DNA of 64,000 bases from Valencia hispanica (GCA_963556495.2 OY747702.1:4338501-4402500); one strand, 5' to 3'; shown: positions 9,962-22,013, counted from the first letter of the stretch. Numbers and translations: made by a program. The notes: generated from the letters alone by a model not told the origin.

Positions 9962-11368
9962 ATAAATTCTAGAATATAAATAAATAGGTCTACCAGCTCT
10001 ATCTACACCTCTTCTTCACCTCTAATACACCAGACAATCAGGTTCCTAACTTAGAATTAGGCAGGAATGATTACTCATATAGTTTATTTCGGTTTCATCA
10101 AAATACAGTACATTGGCAAGTTTAATATTTGCCACTGTTGCTAAATATGTGAAAAAGATTTTTGAAACTCCTCATATGAAGAAAGAACACATTGTAGTCT
10201 GCCCAGTCTGAAATAAATCCTTTTTGTCCCAACAGTGTTTAGTTTCTTTGGAAAAAGACAGGCAGATTTTTATAACTAATCTACAACATTTTCCCCGGAC
10301 CTACTAATCTCCAACTTTCCTCAGGCTGGTTCTCATCACCATCATCTCATGCCATACTGACCACAGCCAAATATTGATGTGAAGCTGTTTGATAAACACA
10401 AACACACAACATCATCATCACATAATTTTGTAAGTACATATGTATCCTCTAATAGCATGATGGTCTTATGCTGACTTAATCCTGTAACTATGGTGACCAA
10501 TCTGTCCATTGCCCTAGGGACGAGAAAAGATCGGCCAGCATCTGTTCTGCAATACTTCTGTCTGTTTCTCTATCAACCCATAAACCTGTCTGTCTGTTAG
10601 CATGTTGGTGCATATTGCAGTCTGTCATGAGTCATTTTCATCAACCATCAACTGACTTACAAAATAACATGTCAGTGCATGCTCATCTAAACTGTTCTTA
10701 CCAGATTTATGGAATAATATGAAGTACCAAGGCTAACAGAAATTGATGTGTATCATAGCAGAATATCTCCAAGATGATCACAATTTTTACAAGCAATAGT
10801 AAACATAAAAACAGTGGAAGAGAATATTAATTACAGTGAGCCGTTTAAAAGGTTTAGCTCATTAGATCTCTAATAGGAAAAGCACGCAATCACAATAGCA
10901 ATGGGAATCAAAAATAAACATGAAGAAAAACGATGTAAAAGTTGTCAAACAGCGCTTTTAAATCTCAAAATGAAAATTATTTTAAGACAGAGGCACTTAT
11001 AATATTTGCCTAAATTATATTACCATAAAAGAGATCATGGGATCATTACTCTTCTCTTCCACAATTAATTTATTCACATATCACTGGAGAAATGAGAGGA
11101 AAATGCAGTGCAGTGCTAAATTGATCAGCATGGCACGTATACACTTTTAGAAACTGCATTTTTTTTTGTAAAAAGTGCCATTTACAGAAAAAAAAATTTA
11201 ACCGTCATTCTTTTGGGCTTTGGGAGGAAGTACCTGAAAAAACCCCACACATGCATGGAGAAAACATGCAAACTCGAGTTTTTATTTTATCTTATTCGAA
11301 AATTATATGCATCTCATATGCAATGAATTTTTCATTTTTCAACATAAGGAAAAATTGCTGGTACAACT
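9962..11368. other. No gene seen
   Basis: AT-rich non-coding DNA; only short shadow frames. No RNA gene or recognised repeat. Confidence 0.5.
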
Positions 11369-12966
11369 CGATACGTTCACACTGCAGGAAAAGGTGCATA
11401 AAATCTAACTTTTTTTGACCATATCCAACCTATATCTGATTGTTTATGACAGTCTGAACAGCACAAATCCCATTTTTTCAAATCCAACCCAGTTCACTTT
11501 CATATGTGGTACTAAATCCAATAGATCTTTGATGTTTTTGAAAGAGACTTCTGTCTGAATGGTCATGTTGCATTAAATCCGTCTTGTCACTGACACAAGA
11601 CAGACGTACTAATCCGTACTGGAGGAGGCACTGACAAAGGTATTCAAAGGTCTGTCTCGACATCCTGAAATCATGGATGAACTCTGTCAGTGAAGCCCTT
11701 CACATCACAACTCCACCACAGACTGTGATCCAACTCTGGATCCACATTTACCTCTGTACGGAGTTAGCAGCCACAGCTCCAGAAAAAGCCATTGTTAAAA
11801 CGTGGACACTCTTTTCTCTTAATTTCCTTCTTTCTCAAATTTATTGTCAAATTTTTGTTGATTCCGATTGTGGATTAATTGCCAAACTGCTGCACAAACA
11901 CGAACTGTGGCCGCCATTTTTATTTCCTTAAACAGAGCGCTTTGATTGTGATGTCTTGTCTTTTTCGGCGCATGCGGGATGCTTTAGGGCCATGAACATT
12001 CGCACTGGAGCATGTTTGCTGTGGCATTTTAGTTGTGCTGTACAAAAATAAAACATGATAAAATACAATAAAACAGAACAAAGTTATTGATAAAAAGCCT
12101 CAGAGACCGCAAAACGTAACTGTAATGGCAAGGTATTCCAAAAGGTAGGTGCCACAACCGCGAATGCTCTGTCTCCTTTGGTCTTCAAATTGCATTTAGG
12201 GACCAGTAATAGGTCAGAAGATCGCAGAGATCTTGATGTGTGATAATGATGTAAAATATCTGCGATGTATGTTGGAGCTGTACCATGTAAAGCCTTGTAG
12301 GTCCAGACAAGTACTTTATATTGGATCCTGTACTTCATATAAAGCTAATGCAGGGAGATGAGAATTGGGGTAACGTGAAAATTTAGAAGACCGAGTAAGG
12401 AGTTTAGCAGCAGCATTCTGAACCAGCTGCAATCGTTCCACTGAACCCTCATGAAGACAAGTAAAAATAGAGTTACAGTAGTCGATCCTGTAGGAAATAA
12501 AAGCATGGATAACCATTTCCCTTTCAAACCCAGATAAAATCGATTTAAGATTCACAATACTTTGCAGGTGAAAGAATCCAGAGCGAACAATGTTTTTTAC
12601 ATGCTGTTCTAATAAACAGCTGGTATCAAATGTAACCCCTAAGTTTCTTATAGATGGTTTCATATAGGCTGTAAGGGTCCTAAATACACGGTGATTGAGG
12701 GTATAAATTTTCCCTGAGCACAGATCAGACCTTCAGTTTTCTCCTCATTTAGCTGTCAAATGCAGATATTTGATCTAGTGTCACAAGAATAACATAATCT
12801 CCTTTATTTCTGCACATCAGCAGATTGTTGGATACCCTAAGAAGAGCAGACTCTGTGGAATTGGCCCTTCCTGAAACCAGATTATAGTGTAAACACCAAC
12901 AAAAAAAAATCTGATCTAGTCCAAAAATCAGAGTTGAGCATTAAGACCTGAAGTATGAACGTAGCC
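11369..12966. mobile_element. DNA-transposon-like element with ~20-bp TIRs, split by a LINE
   Basis: The left end CGATACGTTCACACTGCAGG (11369-11388) and the inverted right end (12947-12966) form a terminal inverted repeat with a few mismatches. Inside the left arm are repeated ATCC-type motifs (CTAAATCCAATAG, TTAAATCCGTC) of a kind common in non-autonomous fish DNA elements. A LINE fragment (about 12060-12770) occupies the right half. No transposase is visible, so it would be non-autonomous. Superfamily not determined; TSD not resolved. Confidence 0.55.
12060..12770 (-). pseudogene. L2/CR1-like LINE C-terminal fragment
   Basis: Minus-strand relic of the end of a LINE ORF2. It reads LNEEKTE (about 12755) and, after decay, NLGVTFD, DYCNSIFTCL, LQLVQNAAAKLL (12663-12316), and in a second frame VLVWTYKALHG, SLRSSDLLLVP and FWNTLPLQL (12338-12084). 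This is the same C-terminal layout as the L2 at 2.3-4.0 kb, but divergent, so it is another subfamily. A frameshift near 12340 and the lack of catalytic motifs show it is dead. Confidence 0.8.
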
Positions 12967-13011
12967 TTAGTTGTACCATCTGCGGCTGTGTTCCAGAATA
13001 CTTTTATGTAG

Positions 13012-13465
13012 TGTGGATGAAGTTGTTAAAGAGATGAAAGAGATTCCTTCAGATATTCAGAGGTTTTAACACAAACTTGGTTGATCAAGCAAGGAGGTAC
13101 AGCGTCAACAGAGAGTATGCAATACTGACCTGCCTTCCAAAACAAGACACAGAATTATATAGGTTCAGTAATCCTGAATCCTATTAACATGACATCAGAA
13201 AAAAAAATTTCAGTATGAGAACATTAGACTCGCAGGTTTCAGGCCCTTGATAGTGGAAACACAATCCTTTACGTCCTTAGATGTAAAAGAGAGTTGCTAT
13301 GACAACCCAGGATGTAAGACTCTAAATCAGTAGATTTGTCCTGAACCAAATTCATACATTGTCAAATAATCAGATTGGTCACCATATCACGAGCTGGCAC
13401 ACAGTAACTATCAGTACATGAAATACACAGAAGAGATCATTCTTGATAATTAATTTTCCATAACA
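13012..13465 (-). repeat. 3' LTR of the endogenous retrovirus
   Basis: 454 bp. It aligns along its length with 20783-21245. On the minus strand it starts TGTTATGGAAAATTAATTATC, one change from the TGTC of its partner, and ends in CATCCACA. On its coding-strand upstream side lies a polypurine tract. Confidence 0.9.
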
Positions 13466-13480
13466 GTCCTCCCTTTTTAT
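13466..13480 (-). other. Polypurine tract of the endogenous retrovirus
   Basis: Read on the minus strand, AAAAAGGGAGGAC directly abuts the start of the 3' LTR. This is the position and composition of a plus-strand primer site. Confidence 0.75.
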
Positions 13481-14199
13481 CATATCTGTGATAAATCAAA
13501 ACACAACAAAAATAAATAATTAAGAATGGCTCAATTGAAACTACCACTAATGAGAAGGCAGGCAGTATAAGAAAAAAAACAACAGTACAAAATGATTTCA
13601 TGCATTACATGTCACAGTAAATTAACTTCTGGACAAAATGATGAGTTCTATGCATCCCTCCTGATGACAGTTATTGGACCCGATGCAAAACCACATTCAA
13701 AAAACCTAGAGGTGTAAGATGAACAACCTCGAAATTATGGTCGTGTTTGTCATCTCATGACTTTTTTGGTGAAAAAGAATGTGGCGACTCCTTTGCCCCC
13801 AAGGTAGCCCTCTGCATCGCTCATCATCAGTCAGGATGCCTAAGAAATAAATTCAAAACAGAGAAGAAAAAAAACAAGTTTTAGACAGAATCAGTCAAGT
13901 ACACAATGAATGAGTAAATTGAAAATGTGTACTCTTACCTCGAAACGAGACTTGCATCCACAGTGTGAACGCCGAAATCAAAGATCAGTCACTCATTGCC
14001 CAGCGCCAAAGTGACCCTTTAAAGAGGTTGCACAAAACAGATCAGTAGTAATCCACAATAACAGTAGACTCTTTCATAACAAAACCACAAGAAATAGAAA
14101 TGTAAAAAAATTATTTCAACTTCAGTACTGATTAGGCATACCTCACTGCTCATAAAGTATGCTATGGTAAATCACACAAGAATTAAACCAATTTATAAT

Positions 14200-14219
14200 C
14201 CCCCCCCCCCCCCCCCCCC
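14200..14219. repeat. Homopolymer run of 20 C
   Basis: An uninterrupted C run in the non-coding stretch between env and the 3' LTR. It may be real or an assembly artefact. Confidence 0.9.
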
Positions 14220-14579
14220 TTATTCATAGATTAATATGAATAAACAAAACAATGAAATAAATGAAAAAGGGAATAATGTTGAATAATAACAATGAACTGG
14301 AATTGATTACAAAAGATGAAAAGGAAACATAACTGAAATCACATAAATGAACTGTCTAGAGAAAGAAAAATACATGAAATGGAATAATAATGAAATATTA
14401 ATAATACAAATATAATTTAAAAAACGAAAATCAACTCATTTTTATACCTGCTTTACCTGGGATGAGACCCTGCTAAATTTTCATGGAACTGCCAGACTCA
14501 CATGGAGGAACACAGGAGAGTGGTTACATAAAAAAAAAACATCAGAAAACCTAATTCACAAAGTGATTAAAGGTAATCG

Positions 14580-16107
14580 TCATACACCTGCAGTCCAATC
14601 ACTCATATAACTCGAGGTCGTCAAGCGTTTCCACGCCACATCCATCGTCTCCATCCCCTTCATCTGGCCTTTCGGCGTCTGCACCAGGTTCGTCTGCATC
14701 TGTCGGCTCAGCAGAGATTTTGCTAACATCTGATGTGTAAAAGCTCTGTCAAACCCTCTTATCGCCAGTCCTCTAATGCATGGAATGACACAACAACCAC
14801 ACACAGAGAAAACTGCAAATGCTGTAATTCAAGTCCCAAACACAATAACAGCTAGTGATTTCCAATCACCAAATACAGAATCCAACCAATCACCCAGACC
14901 TCCCAGATCAGTATTTACACCAACATTCTTAGCAAGGCCCTCTTTCATGACTCTCAGGCCTTCTAAAGCTCTTGAAACACTACCATCAGAATAAGTGTTT
15001 CCGGGGATAAAGCATAGCACACACCCCTCCCCTTTCTGCAGATAACATGATGATAGGCATCCGGTTTTCCCATGCAACCAGGAGGTTGCATTGAGCTGCT
15101 TAGCCACGCCCTGCAACGCGTCGTGTGAGTAGTTGATGAACATCTGCTGATTATAAGACAGGTAATTAATCCAATCCACATTGTTATTAATAGTAGGCCA
15201 CAATAAAATTGACTCAACCCCTGCTAGAATCTGATTCCTAGCTTTAAATTAATCTGGGACCCCACGTGGCACACCAATCACGTCAAAGTAAACATGCTCA
15301 TCAAAGCTGCCTGGAACAGGTGCTTCTCTCCTAGACATGTGATGTGAGGAAACTCCACTTTCCTGGAATGGATCAATTGCCACTGAGACATCATAAGCTA
15401 ACATCACATGAGCACACATACACCCCCAATTGGACGGAAGAGTGGATCTCAGCTTGCCATCGCCACAAACCCAGTAAACGTATGGCCCCGCCTGTTCCTG
15501 TTTCAAAATCCATCTACGCAGGTGAAGTTTAGAAGAACAGGTCCAGTAATCAACAGTTGTATCATCTCTAAGCTTGTCAGATTTCCAGCACTCAGAAAAA
15601 GAATACCCTTTATCATTAAGATTAAATATTTTAGAACATTTTCCTAAAAATTTACTCATGTCAACCTGTTCTCCTGATCTTGTCACATTATAACAAACAA
15701 AAGATGCATCTGGGGCTGACTCTAAAAGGTTAATTAACCCAGGTGCTTCAACAGCTTATCCAATCCACACGGCTTACCCCAGCCTTTACTCAAACCTGCT
15801 GCTACTGCTAAAATACAATGCGAAACACACACACTACACTTTCTGCCTTCAAGGGTGAAATTGATTTTGGGGGCCTGCACTGAAACCCACTGGGCAGTAT
15901 TACTCCCAGGAGTCTCACAGTAACTCACACATTGATCCTACTTTTCCTCAAATGGTATGGGGACATAAAACTTTGGAAGAGATGTTCCCATGCAAACAAC
16001 ACCAGATTTATTTGACACTGATCTAGCAGAATAATTTGCAAACTGATACCACAAATTCCCTCGAACCCATCCTTCTTGGAGGACATTAGAAGCGACGGAT
16101 CTCTCAT
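14580..16107 (-). pseudogene. Retroviral envelope gene (env), broken
   Basis: Envelope glycoprotein relic: surface subunit (16107 to about 15249) and transmembrane subunit (15203-14580). The surface part is split over at least three frames (breaks near 15928 and 15690-15730); it is Cys-rich, with YWVCGDGKLRS and LPSNWG. The transmembrane part keeps the ectodomain (NNVDWINYL, QLNATSW), a region ending CVLCFIPGNT where the usual CX6CC motif has been eroded, GDWLDSVFGDW before the membrane, a hydrophobic stretch broken by a stop, and GCCVIPCIRGL at the start of the cytoplasmic tail. This layout is that of fish gamma-type retroviral Env. It cannot make a full protein. Confidence 0.85.
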
Positions 16108-16509
16108 GAATCCCGGCTGAGGTGACTGTTCGTCACTGATGCAGAGTCCAAAAGGCGCCCCCTAATAAAACACGAAACATAAACAGTATTAATGTCTCAG
16201 TCATTTTTGCTCTGGAGCCCCAGAGTTTCATAGAATGTGTAATTTCTTTCTCCTTTTCTTCAAGTGGGATCACTAGATAAATAGAAATTGTCTAATCCAC
16301 TGATTAGAAGTTATTCTTCTTTGAGTCTTCTTCTCTCAGTTCTTTGCTTCAGTGGTGGTGGGCTTGTCCAGAATAGGTCCTGTCAGCCTCTTGCAGTGAC
16401 TGGCGTGCACCCAGGTTGCTCTCTCAGCTACCTTTATGGCGGTGTAGGTTACAAGCGGAACCTGAAACGGACCCTGCCAGCGCTTTGACTTCCAATGTCG
16501 TCATCTGAA

Positions 16510-17662
16510 TTATTGAATAAGAACCCAATCGCCTGGCCAAATAGGATGAAGTGGCCCCTCTGCTGCTTTGGGTAGGGCTTCTTTCACCTTTTGGTGCACC
16601 TGATCAAGAGTCTTGGAGAGATTTTTACAGTAGGAGATCATTGCATCCTCACACAAGCCTGTAGAGAGATGCAGTTTTATCGGTGGGTTCAATCCCATCA
16701 CTGGAGGCATGCCAAAAAGAATCTCAAAAGGACTAAGGTTATTCTTGGCCCATTTTCTCATTCTCATGTAAAACAGAGCTAAAGGCAAAGCTGTGGTCCA
16801 TGACAGACCTTTTTCCTCACAGCATTTAACCAGTTTGGATTTTAGAGTTCCATTTTCTCTTTCAACTGCTCCCCCCGACTGTGGGTGATAGGCACAATGC
16901 ATGCCTAATTTTACTCCCAAAAATTCACCCACCTCTTAAAGGGCTTTGTTTATAAAATGTCTGCCGTTGTCGCTGGTGATTTTTTTCAGGAATTCCCCAT
17001 CTGGGGATGACTTCTCCCAAAAAAGCTTTAACCACAGCTGCACTATCTACATGCTTGGTTGGGAAACCTTCTGGCCATTTCGAGAACATGTAGATAATCA
17101 CCAGACAAGTTTTTTTACCTTCAGCAGGAGTCAGCTCGATGAAGTCCATCATCAAGTGCTCGAAGGGCCTCTGAGGCGCCGGATGGCCAGCAGTTTGAGT
17201 GGACACCGGTCGCCCTGGATTATTTGTGGCACACACCATGCATGAGTGACAATATTTCTCTGCGAAAAAGGTGAATCCTCTTGTAAACCAATGTGTAGCA
17301 ACCAGATCAAACATACCACTTTTGGAACAATGATCCAACCCATGGCTGAATTTAGCAAAAACTAGAAATAAATGTCTAGGAAGGCATGGTTTGTTCTCAA
17401 CAGAAAACCACACCCCCTCTGTTTTCTTACAACCTGCCTTCTTCCAGGCTGAAATCTCAGATGAGGTGGCAAAACTTTGAACAGAACCCACATCTGTCAC
17501 ATCAGGTTGGTCCCCTGGTTGTGTCATGGCAACACAGGTAGTTGTCAGAGGCTGTCGAGTGGCTCTTTTGGCGGGTGAATCAGCTGTGGCGTTTCCCAAA
17601 GAAACAGTGTCTCCCAAGGAGGAGTTAGCTGCGCACTTCATCACAGCAATCTTGGAGGGCAA
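16510..17662 (-). pseudogene. Retroviral pol: integrase
   Basis: Integrase in two frames. The first (17662-16925) holds the N-terminal zinc-binding site (His residues in the HGLDH to HWFTRG stretch, then CHSCMVC), followed by the core with MDFIELTP (first catalytic Asp) and FSKWPEGFP. The frame is lost near 16925-16960, around the expected second Asp. The other frame (16932-16510) continues with YHPQSGGAVERENGTLK, whose Glu is the third catalytic residue, and LPLALFYMR, then the C-terminal domain ending PGDWVLIQ. The catalytic triad is therefore split across a frameshift. Confidence 0.88.
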
Positions 17663-17689
17663 CAGAATTGCCTCCAGATGAGCAGTGAC

Positions 17690-18978
17690 CTGGGGAGCTT
17701 TCTAAATGGGCTTACCATCAGACTTGAGAAATCTGCTGTGCTTTCAGAGCGCCCCAAAATTATGCACTACACCTACTGTAGCTGCTGTTGGACCACATGT
17801 TGACGACCTTTTCTTTAGCCAGCTCACAGGCCCTGGTCAAAGCAATCAACTCGGCTGTCTGCGCAGAGAAATTAGACGGGAGGCTTCCTGCAGACAGAGT
17901 ACAGTGATCAGAGCAAACAGCAAATCCCACCCGATTTTTCCCGTCGGGTCTCTGAAAGCTGATCCGTCCACATAAAGTATCAAGTCAGGGTTTTGTAGGG
18001 GTGTGTCAGTCAAGTCAGGTCGTGGTGTACACAGTACCTCTAACTCTGCCTGGCAATCATGGGGTTCCCCATCATCGTCCGTAGGCAGAAAACTGGCAGC
18101 ATTTAGTCCCGTACACCTTCTCACTGTTATATTTGGCAAGTTTAACAGAATTGACAAATACCTTAACCATCTTGCCGCCGACAGGTGTGACGTTCTCTGT
18201 TCCAATAAAATAATTGCAACGTTATGTGGGACACACACCGTGAGAGGAGAATACATCACTATGTCTCCAGAGGCTAAAACAGCTTTTTCACCAGCAGCCA
18301 CTGATCTCAGACAAACCGGAAGACCAGCTGCAACTGGATCAAGCTTAGCAGAGTAGTAAGCGACCGGACGTTTCAACCCACAATGTTCTAGCAAGAGCAC
18401 AGAAACCATGCACCCATTTTTTTCATCAACCATCTGAAAAAATGGTTTCTGTGGGTCTGGCAAAGCCAGAACTGGGGGAGCTTTGGAATGTTTTCTTTAG
18501 TTCCTCCAATGCTTGCAGTGCCTCAGGGCACAACTGGATGGCGTCAGAGGCCACCATATTTTTCCCATGGATCAGCTCAGACAGTGGTTTTTGTAATACT
18601 GCATAGTTTGGAATGAAATTCCTACAGTATGACGTCAGGCCTAGGAAGGACATTATTTGTTTCTTGGTGACCGGTTTAGGAATCTGCTGCACCGCTTTGA
18701 CTCTTTTAGTAGACAAAGACTTAGAGCCTTTTGAGACAACGTGACCAAGAAAAATGACCTCTGACTTCACAAACTGCAGTTTTGAAAAACTGGCTTTGTG
18801 TCCAAATGCATGCAAACAAAAGATCATCCACATATTGGATTAATGCAGAACCGGGAGAAAGTTCTAGTCCATCTAAACTCTCTTTTGGTGGTAGAGACTC
18901 GATATACACCTGTGGTAGGCGGAAAAATGTGTAACCCCTACCTTCAAATTGAAAAGCAAACCAAAAAAAGGCCAGTTT
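17690..18978 (-). pseudogene. Retroviral pol: reverse transcriptase (palm onward) and RNase H
   Basis: The RT begins abruptly after an L2 insertion with GRGYTFFRLPQVY and ALIQYVDDLLFA, the YVDD polymerase site. The thumb and connection follow in the next frames (VIFLGHVVSKG, QIMSFLGLTSYCRNFIP at 18833-18426; [14 protein letters not shown] at 18463-17846), then the RNase H start [10 protein letters not shown]. Breaks lie near 18833 and 18463, and again after RNase H begins. Upstream of GRGYTFF the fingers domain, with the first catalytic Asp, is absent. Confidence 0.88.
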
Positions 18979-19221
18979 TTCCTCTCCACCGTCGCTACAT
19001 GCTTGCTCAGTATGAGGGATTGCTGAAGGATTGCTGTGGTTGGAAAGTCTGCCCAACCTCACTCCAATGACTGATGCAATCTGCTAGGATTCCTTAAATA
19101 GGAAACTTTTTAACTGATTGGAATGTTTGTATAAATGTATTGAAATGACTTCTTGTTAAGTGCCTTGAGATGACATCTGTTGTGAATTGGCGCTATATAA
19201 ATAAACTGAATTGAATTGAAA
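18979..19221 (+). mobile_element. 5'-truncated L2 3' UTR and tail inside the retrovirus
   Basis: Matches the last part of the L2 3' UTR at 4.4-4.69 kb (CTCCACCGTCGCTACATGC through GGCGCTATATAAATAAACTG) and ends in a short GAATT repeat. It lies exactly where capsid end, nucleocapsid, protease and RT fingers should be, so insertion and deletion probably happened together. No TSD was seen, which fits that. Confidence 0.88.
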
Positions 19222-19990
19222 TGTATCAATCGCTTTACACAGTTTCATGATAGCCACGTAAAACTCAGCATTAGCTCCGCCATCCTTAGCTGATGGCCCT
19301 TCATCTGACGGCACTTCTTTCACGTGGATATCAGGGTTAGGTAAGCTTCCAGTTAGCTTGCTAACATCTGCAGCTTTCAACTTCTTTTTTAATACTCGCC
19401 TGATTTCGGCTCCAGTGGTGCGAAACATCATACAGAATTCCTCCAGCTCTGTTGCAAACTGTTTTCCGTTTCTGACTATTTCCGGGAGTCGTTCAATGGC
19501 TTCCTCCATGTCATGGTCAGACCACGAACGAAAAACCATCACTGGCCCGTTATTCTCTGCAACTTCCAACATAGGAGCTGACAAGATATAGTTAGCTTCT
19601 TGTGTAAGGCTTACGTCCGAAGGAGTGAAGTTCTCCGAAGGATTTCGCTCCTGTCCTGTCTTTTCCTCTTGTTCTTGAGGATGGGGGAGGAGAGCAAGAT
19701 GGCGGCTTGTTGACAAATTGATTTCATGTGTTGTACTCCGGATTGGTGGGCTCTGCTGCTTGAGGTTCTGCTGCTTGATCGGCGGTTGGTGGATCAGGCT
19801 GTCGCTCTGGTTTGGACGCCGCCTTTGCTGACGCTTCAGTGCATGCCTCTGCTTACCCTGGCAGCCAATCATCTTTGGGACCCACCGCTGCTTGCTCAGG
19901 ATTGGCTGCTTCTCCGTTCACTTCTTGCGTAGTCGTCGTTGATTGGTGCGTCGGTGGAGCGCAGTCCAAGTCTGGATCAGGATTCGTCAT
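19222..19990 (-). pseudogene. Retroviral gag, partial
   Basis: N-terminal part of a Gag polyprotein. A Pro/Gln-rich stretch leads into a capsid-like beginning: APMLEVAENNGPVMVFRSW, then EEAIERLP and ELEEFCMMFRTTGAEIRR. The N-terminal region appears to change frame near 19740-19880; a more Gag-like Pro-rich frame starts at a Met near 19990. The capsid is cut after VAIMKLCKAID by the L2 insertion. No nucleocapsid zinc knuckle remains. Confidence 0.75.
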
Positions 19991-19999
19991 CAAGAGAGC

Positions 20000-20760
20000 T
20001 TGTAGATCTCAAACCATGTCCTCCTCTGAGACAGCTGAAACATAAGGAGGAGGTTTAGGCAGATTGTGTGTAGATCTAGCCGCCCCAGGACGTGAAAGTC
20101 TGACATGTTCATTTGTTGATGTGAGATCAGCAGGCGCAGATGGGTTTGTCTGAAAATGTGTCTGCTTCTTATTTTGTTTGTGTGGAGCGATCAGGTTTTA
20201 AAGATACATTATCAGTTCTTCCTGTCATCAGCTTTTCGCTTGCAGGATTTTGCTCCATCTATCCAGGTTTCCCAACATCGTTTAAGCTTTTCAACCTTTT
20301 TATAGTCCGTACCCTGCACAAACATAATGTTTTGTTTATATTTTTAACTTGCATTAACACTTAAAAAGCTAAAAAAAACCACCAGCTGATTAATTAATTG
20401 AGATTAATTTACAGCCCCAGTGAGTTCAGAGAACCATACATAAACAGCCAACGCTCTTTTTTTTTTGTAGTCAAAGCACAGCAAAACACTTATTTATATA
20501 CTCTTTTCAAAGTGAAAGTATATGAAAAAGCGCTACCTCTTTTTCCCCAATAGACTAACTAATTTTATGGAAGGAATCGATCTCTCCGTTGTCCTTCTCC
20601 CAAAGAGAGAAGAGATTCGGATTTCCAGTCTGAAACGAGAGAAGCCAAGTCCCTTACTGCTCCTCAAAAGAGTTATTTGGAGATGTTGAAGGCCCAGGGG
20701 CTGATCCTGCTGCGTCTTTGTGACTCCTTGGCGGCTTTCTGCCAGTCCTTCCGCACGCTG
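20000..20760 (-). other. Retroviral leader between 5' LTR and gag
   Basis: No protein recognised; the expected place for packaging and splice-donor sequences. Nothing more specific is visible. Confidence 0.5.
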
Positions 20761-20763
20761 GAA

Positions 20764-20782
20764 CCCACGTTGAGCATCAAAT
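20764..20782 (-). other. Primer-binding-site-like sequence
   Basis: Read on the minus strand directly after the 5' LTR: ATTTGATGCTCAACGTGGG. It resembles retroviral tRNA primer sites (TTTGGTGCxCAACGTGGG type) with a few changes. The priming tRNA cannot be named with confidence. Confidence 0.5.
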
Positions 20783-21245
20783 TGTGGTCGAAGTTCTTAA
20801 ATAAAAGAGATGAGAGAGATTCCTTCAGACATTCTGAGGTTTTAATACAAACTTGGTTGATCAAGCAAGGAGGTACAGTGTCAAAAGAGCATATGCAATA
20901 CTGATCTGCCTTCCAAAACAAGACACATTATTATATAGGTTCAGTAATCCTGACTCCAATCAACGTGACATCAGAAAACATTTCTTCAGTATGAGAACAT
21001 TAGACTCGCAGGCTTCAGGCCCTTGATAGTGGAAACACAATCAATGTATGTCAGGACATCCTTAGATGTAAAAGAGAGTTGCTATGACAACCCAGGATGT
21101 AAATCAATAGATTTGTCCTCACCCAAATTCATACAGTGTCAAATAATCAGATTGGTCACCATATCACAAGGAGCTGGCACACAGTAACTATCAGTACATG
21201 AAATACACAGAACAGATCATTATTAATAATTAATTTTCCATGACA
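20783..21245 (-). repeat. 5' LTR of the endogenous retrovirus
   Basis: 463 bp. On the minus strand it starts TGTCATGGAAAATTAATTATT and ends TTCGACCACA. It pairs with 13012-13465; flanking GTAG TSD at 21246-21249. Confidence 0.9.
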
Positions 21246-21424
21246 GTAGATATAAAAGATGGACGTAGAGGGACATAATCAAGAAATATATGTATCTTTG
21301 CATATTGGATTATTAGAGCATTAACCCAAAGTCCTGTCAGTGGCACACACTTCCAATGGAGTTTGCGGACATTGTCACACAATTCACCGCAGTGAAAATG
21401 TGTTACGTTCATGTGCGGGAAGTG

Positions 21425-21925
21425 TCAGAGTTCTGCCATTGACAGCCCGACCGAGGCCTGCCATTGACAGGACCGACCGACCGACCGACCGACCGACCGA
21501 CCGAGGTCTGCCCTTGACAGCCCGACCGAGGCCTGCCATTGACAGGACCGACCGACCGAGGTCTGCCATTGACAGGACCGACCGAACGAGGTCTGCCAAT
21601 GACAGCCCGACCGAGGCCTGCCCTTGACAGCCCGACCGAGGCCTGCCATTGACAGGACCGACCGACCGAGGTCTGCCATTGACAGGACCGACCGAACGAG
21701 GTCTGCCCATGACAGCCCGACCGAGGCCTGCCATTGACAGGACCGACCGACCGAGGTCGGCCATTGACAGGACCGACCGAACGAGGTCTGCCCTTGACAG
21801 CCCGACCCAAGGCCTGCCATTGACAGGACCGACCGAGGCCTGCCATTGACAGGACCGACCGACCGAGGTCTGCCATTGACAGGACCGACCGGCCCGAGGC
21901 CTGCCATTGGCAGCATAGCTCCAGG
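21425..21925. repeat. Minisatellite of 25/30-bp units with GACC runs
   Basis: About 500 bp of tandem units built on CTGCCATTGACAGGACCGAC. Three unit types (30, 30 and 25 bp) follow each other to give a higher-order period near 85 bp. A pure (CCGA)n expansion lies near 21476-21503. The units leave both strands open in several frames, giving spurious ORFs of up to 188 codons. Confidence 0.92.
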
Positions 21926-22013
21926 GCTGCTGGACAAAAAGCCTCCACAATCATGACCATATCGACCTTTTCGCTCCTTTGTTAAGACGTTGTGTGAACA
22001 AGAATATCACCAT

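Larger units (their letters stand above)
13012..21245 (-). mobile_element. Endogenous retrovirus-like element with env, degraded
   Basis: An 8.2-kb minus-strand provirus. Paired LTRs (13012-13465 and 20783-21245) are flanked by the 4-bp TSD GTAG (13008-13011 and 21246-21249). On the minus strand the order is 5' LTR, leader, gag, pol (RT, RNase H, integrase), env, polypurine tract, 3' LTR. The 4-bp TSD, gag-pol-env order and a transmembrane subunit ending in a Cys-rich cytoplasmic start fit a gamma/epsilon-like (class I) retrovirus. Every gene is broken by stops or frameshifts, and the capsid end, nucleocapsid, protease and RT fingers are missing. The two LTRs have diverged visibly, so the insertion is old. 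Confidence 0.92.

Noticed and set aside
14200..14219. Functional G-quadruplex or regulatory poly-C element
   Set aside because: A pure 20-C homopolymer in a dead provirus is more likely slippage or an assembly artefact.
21384..21960. Three overlapping 170-188-codon minus-strand ORFs
   Set aside because: They are translations of the tandem repeat in all three frames; no codon bias or domain supports any of them.
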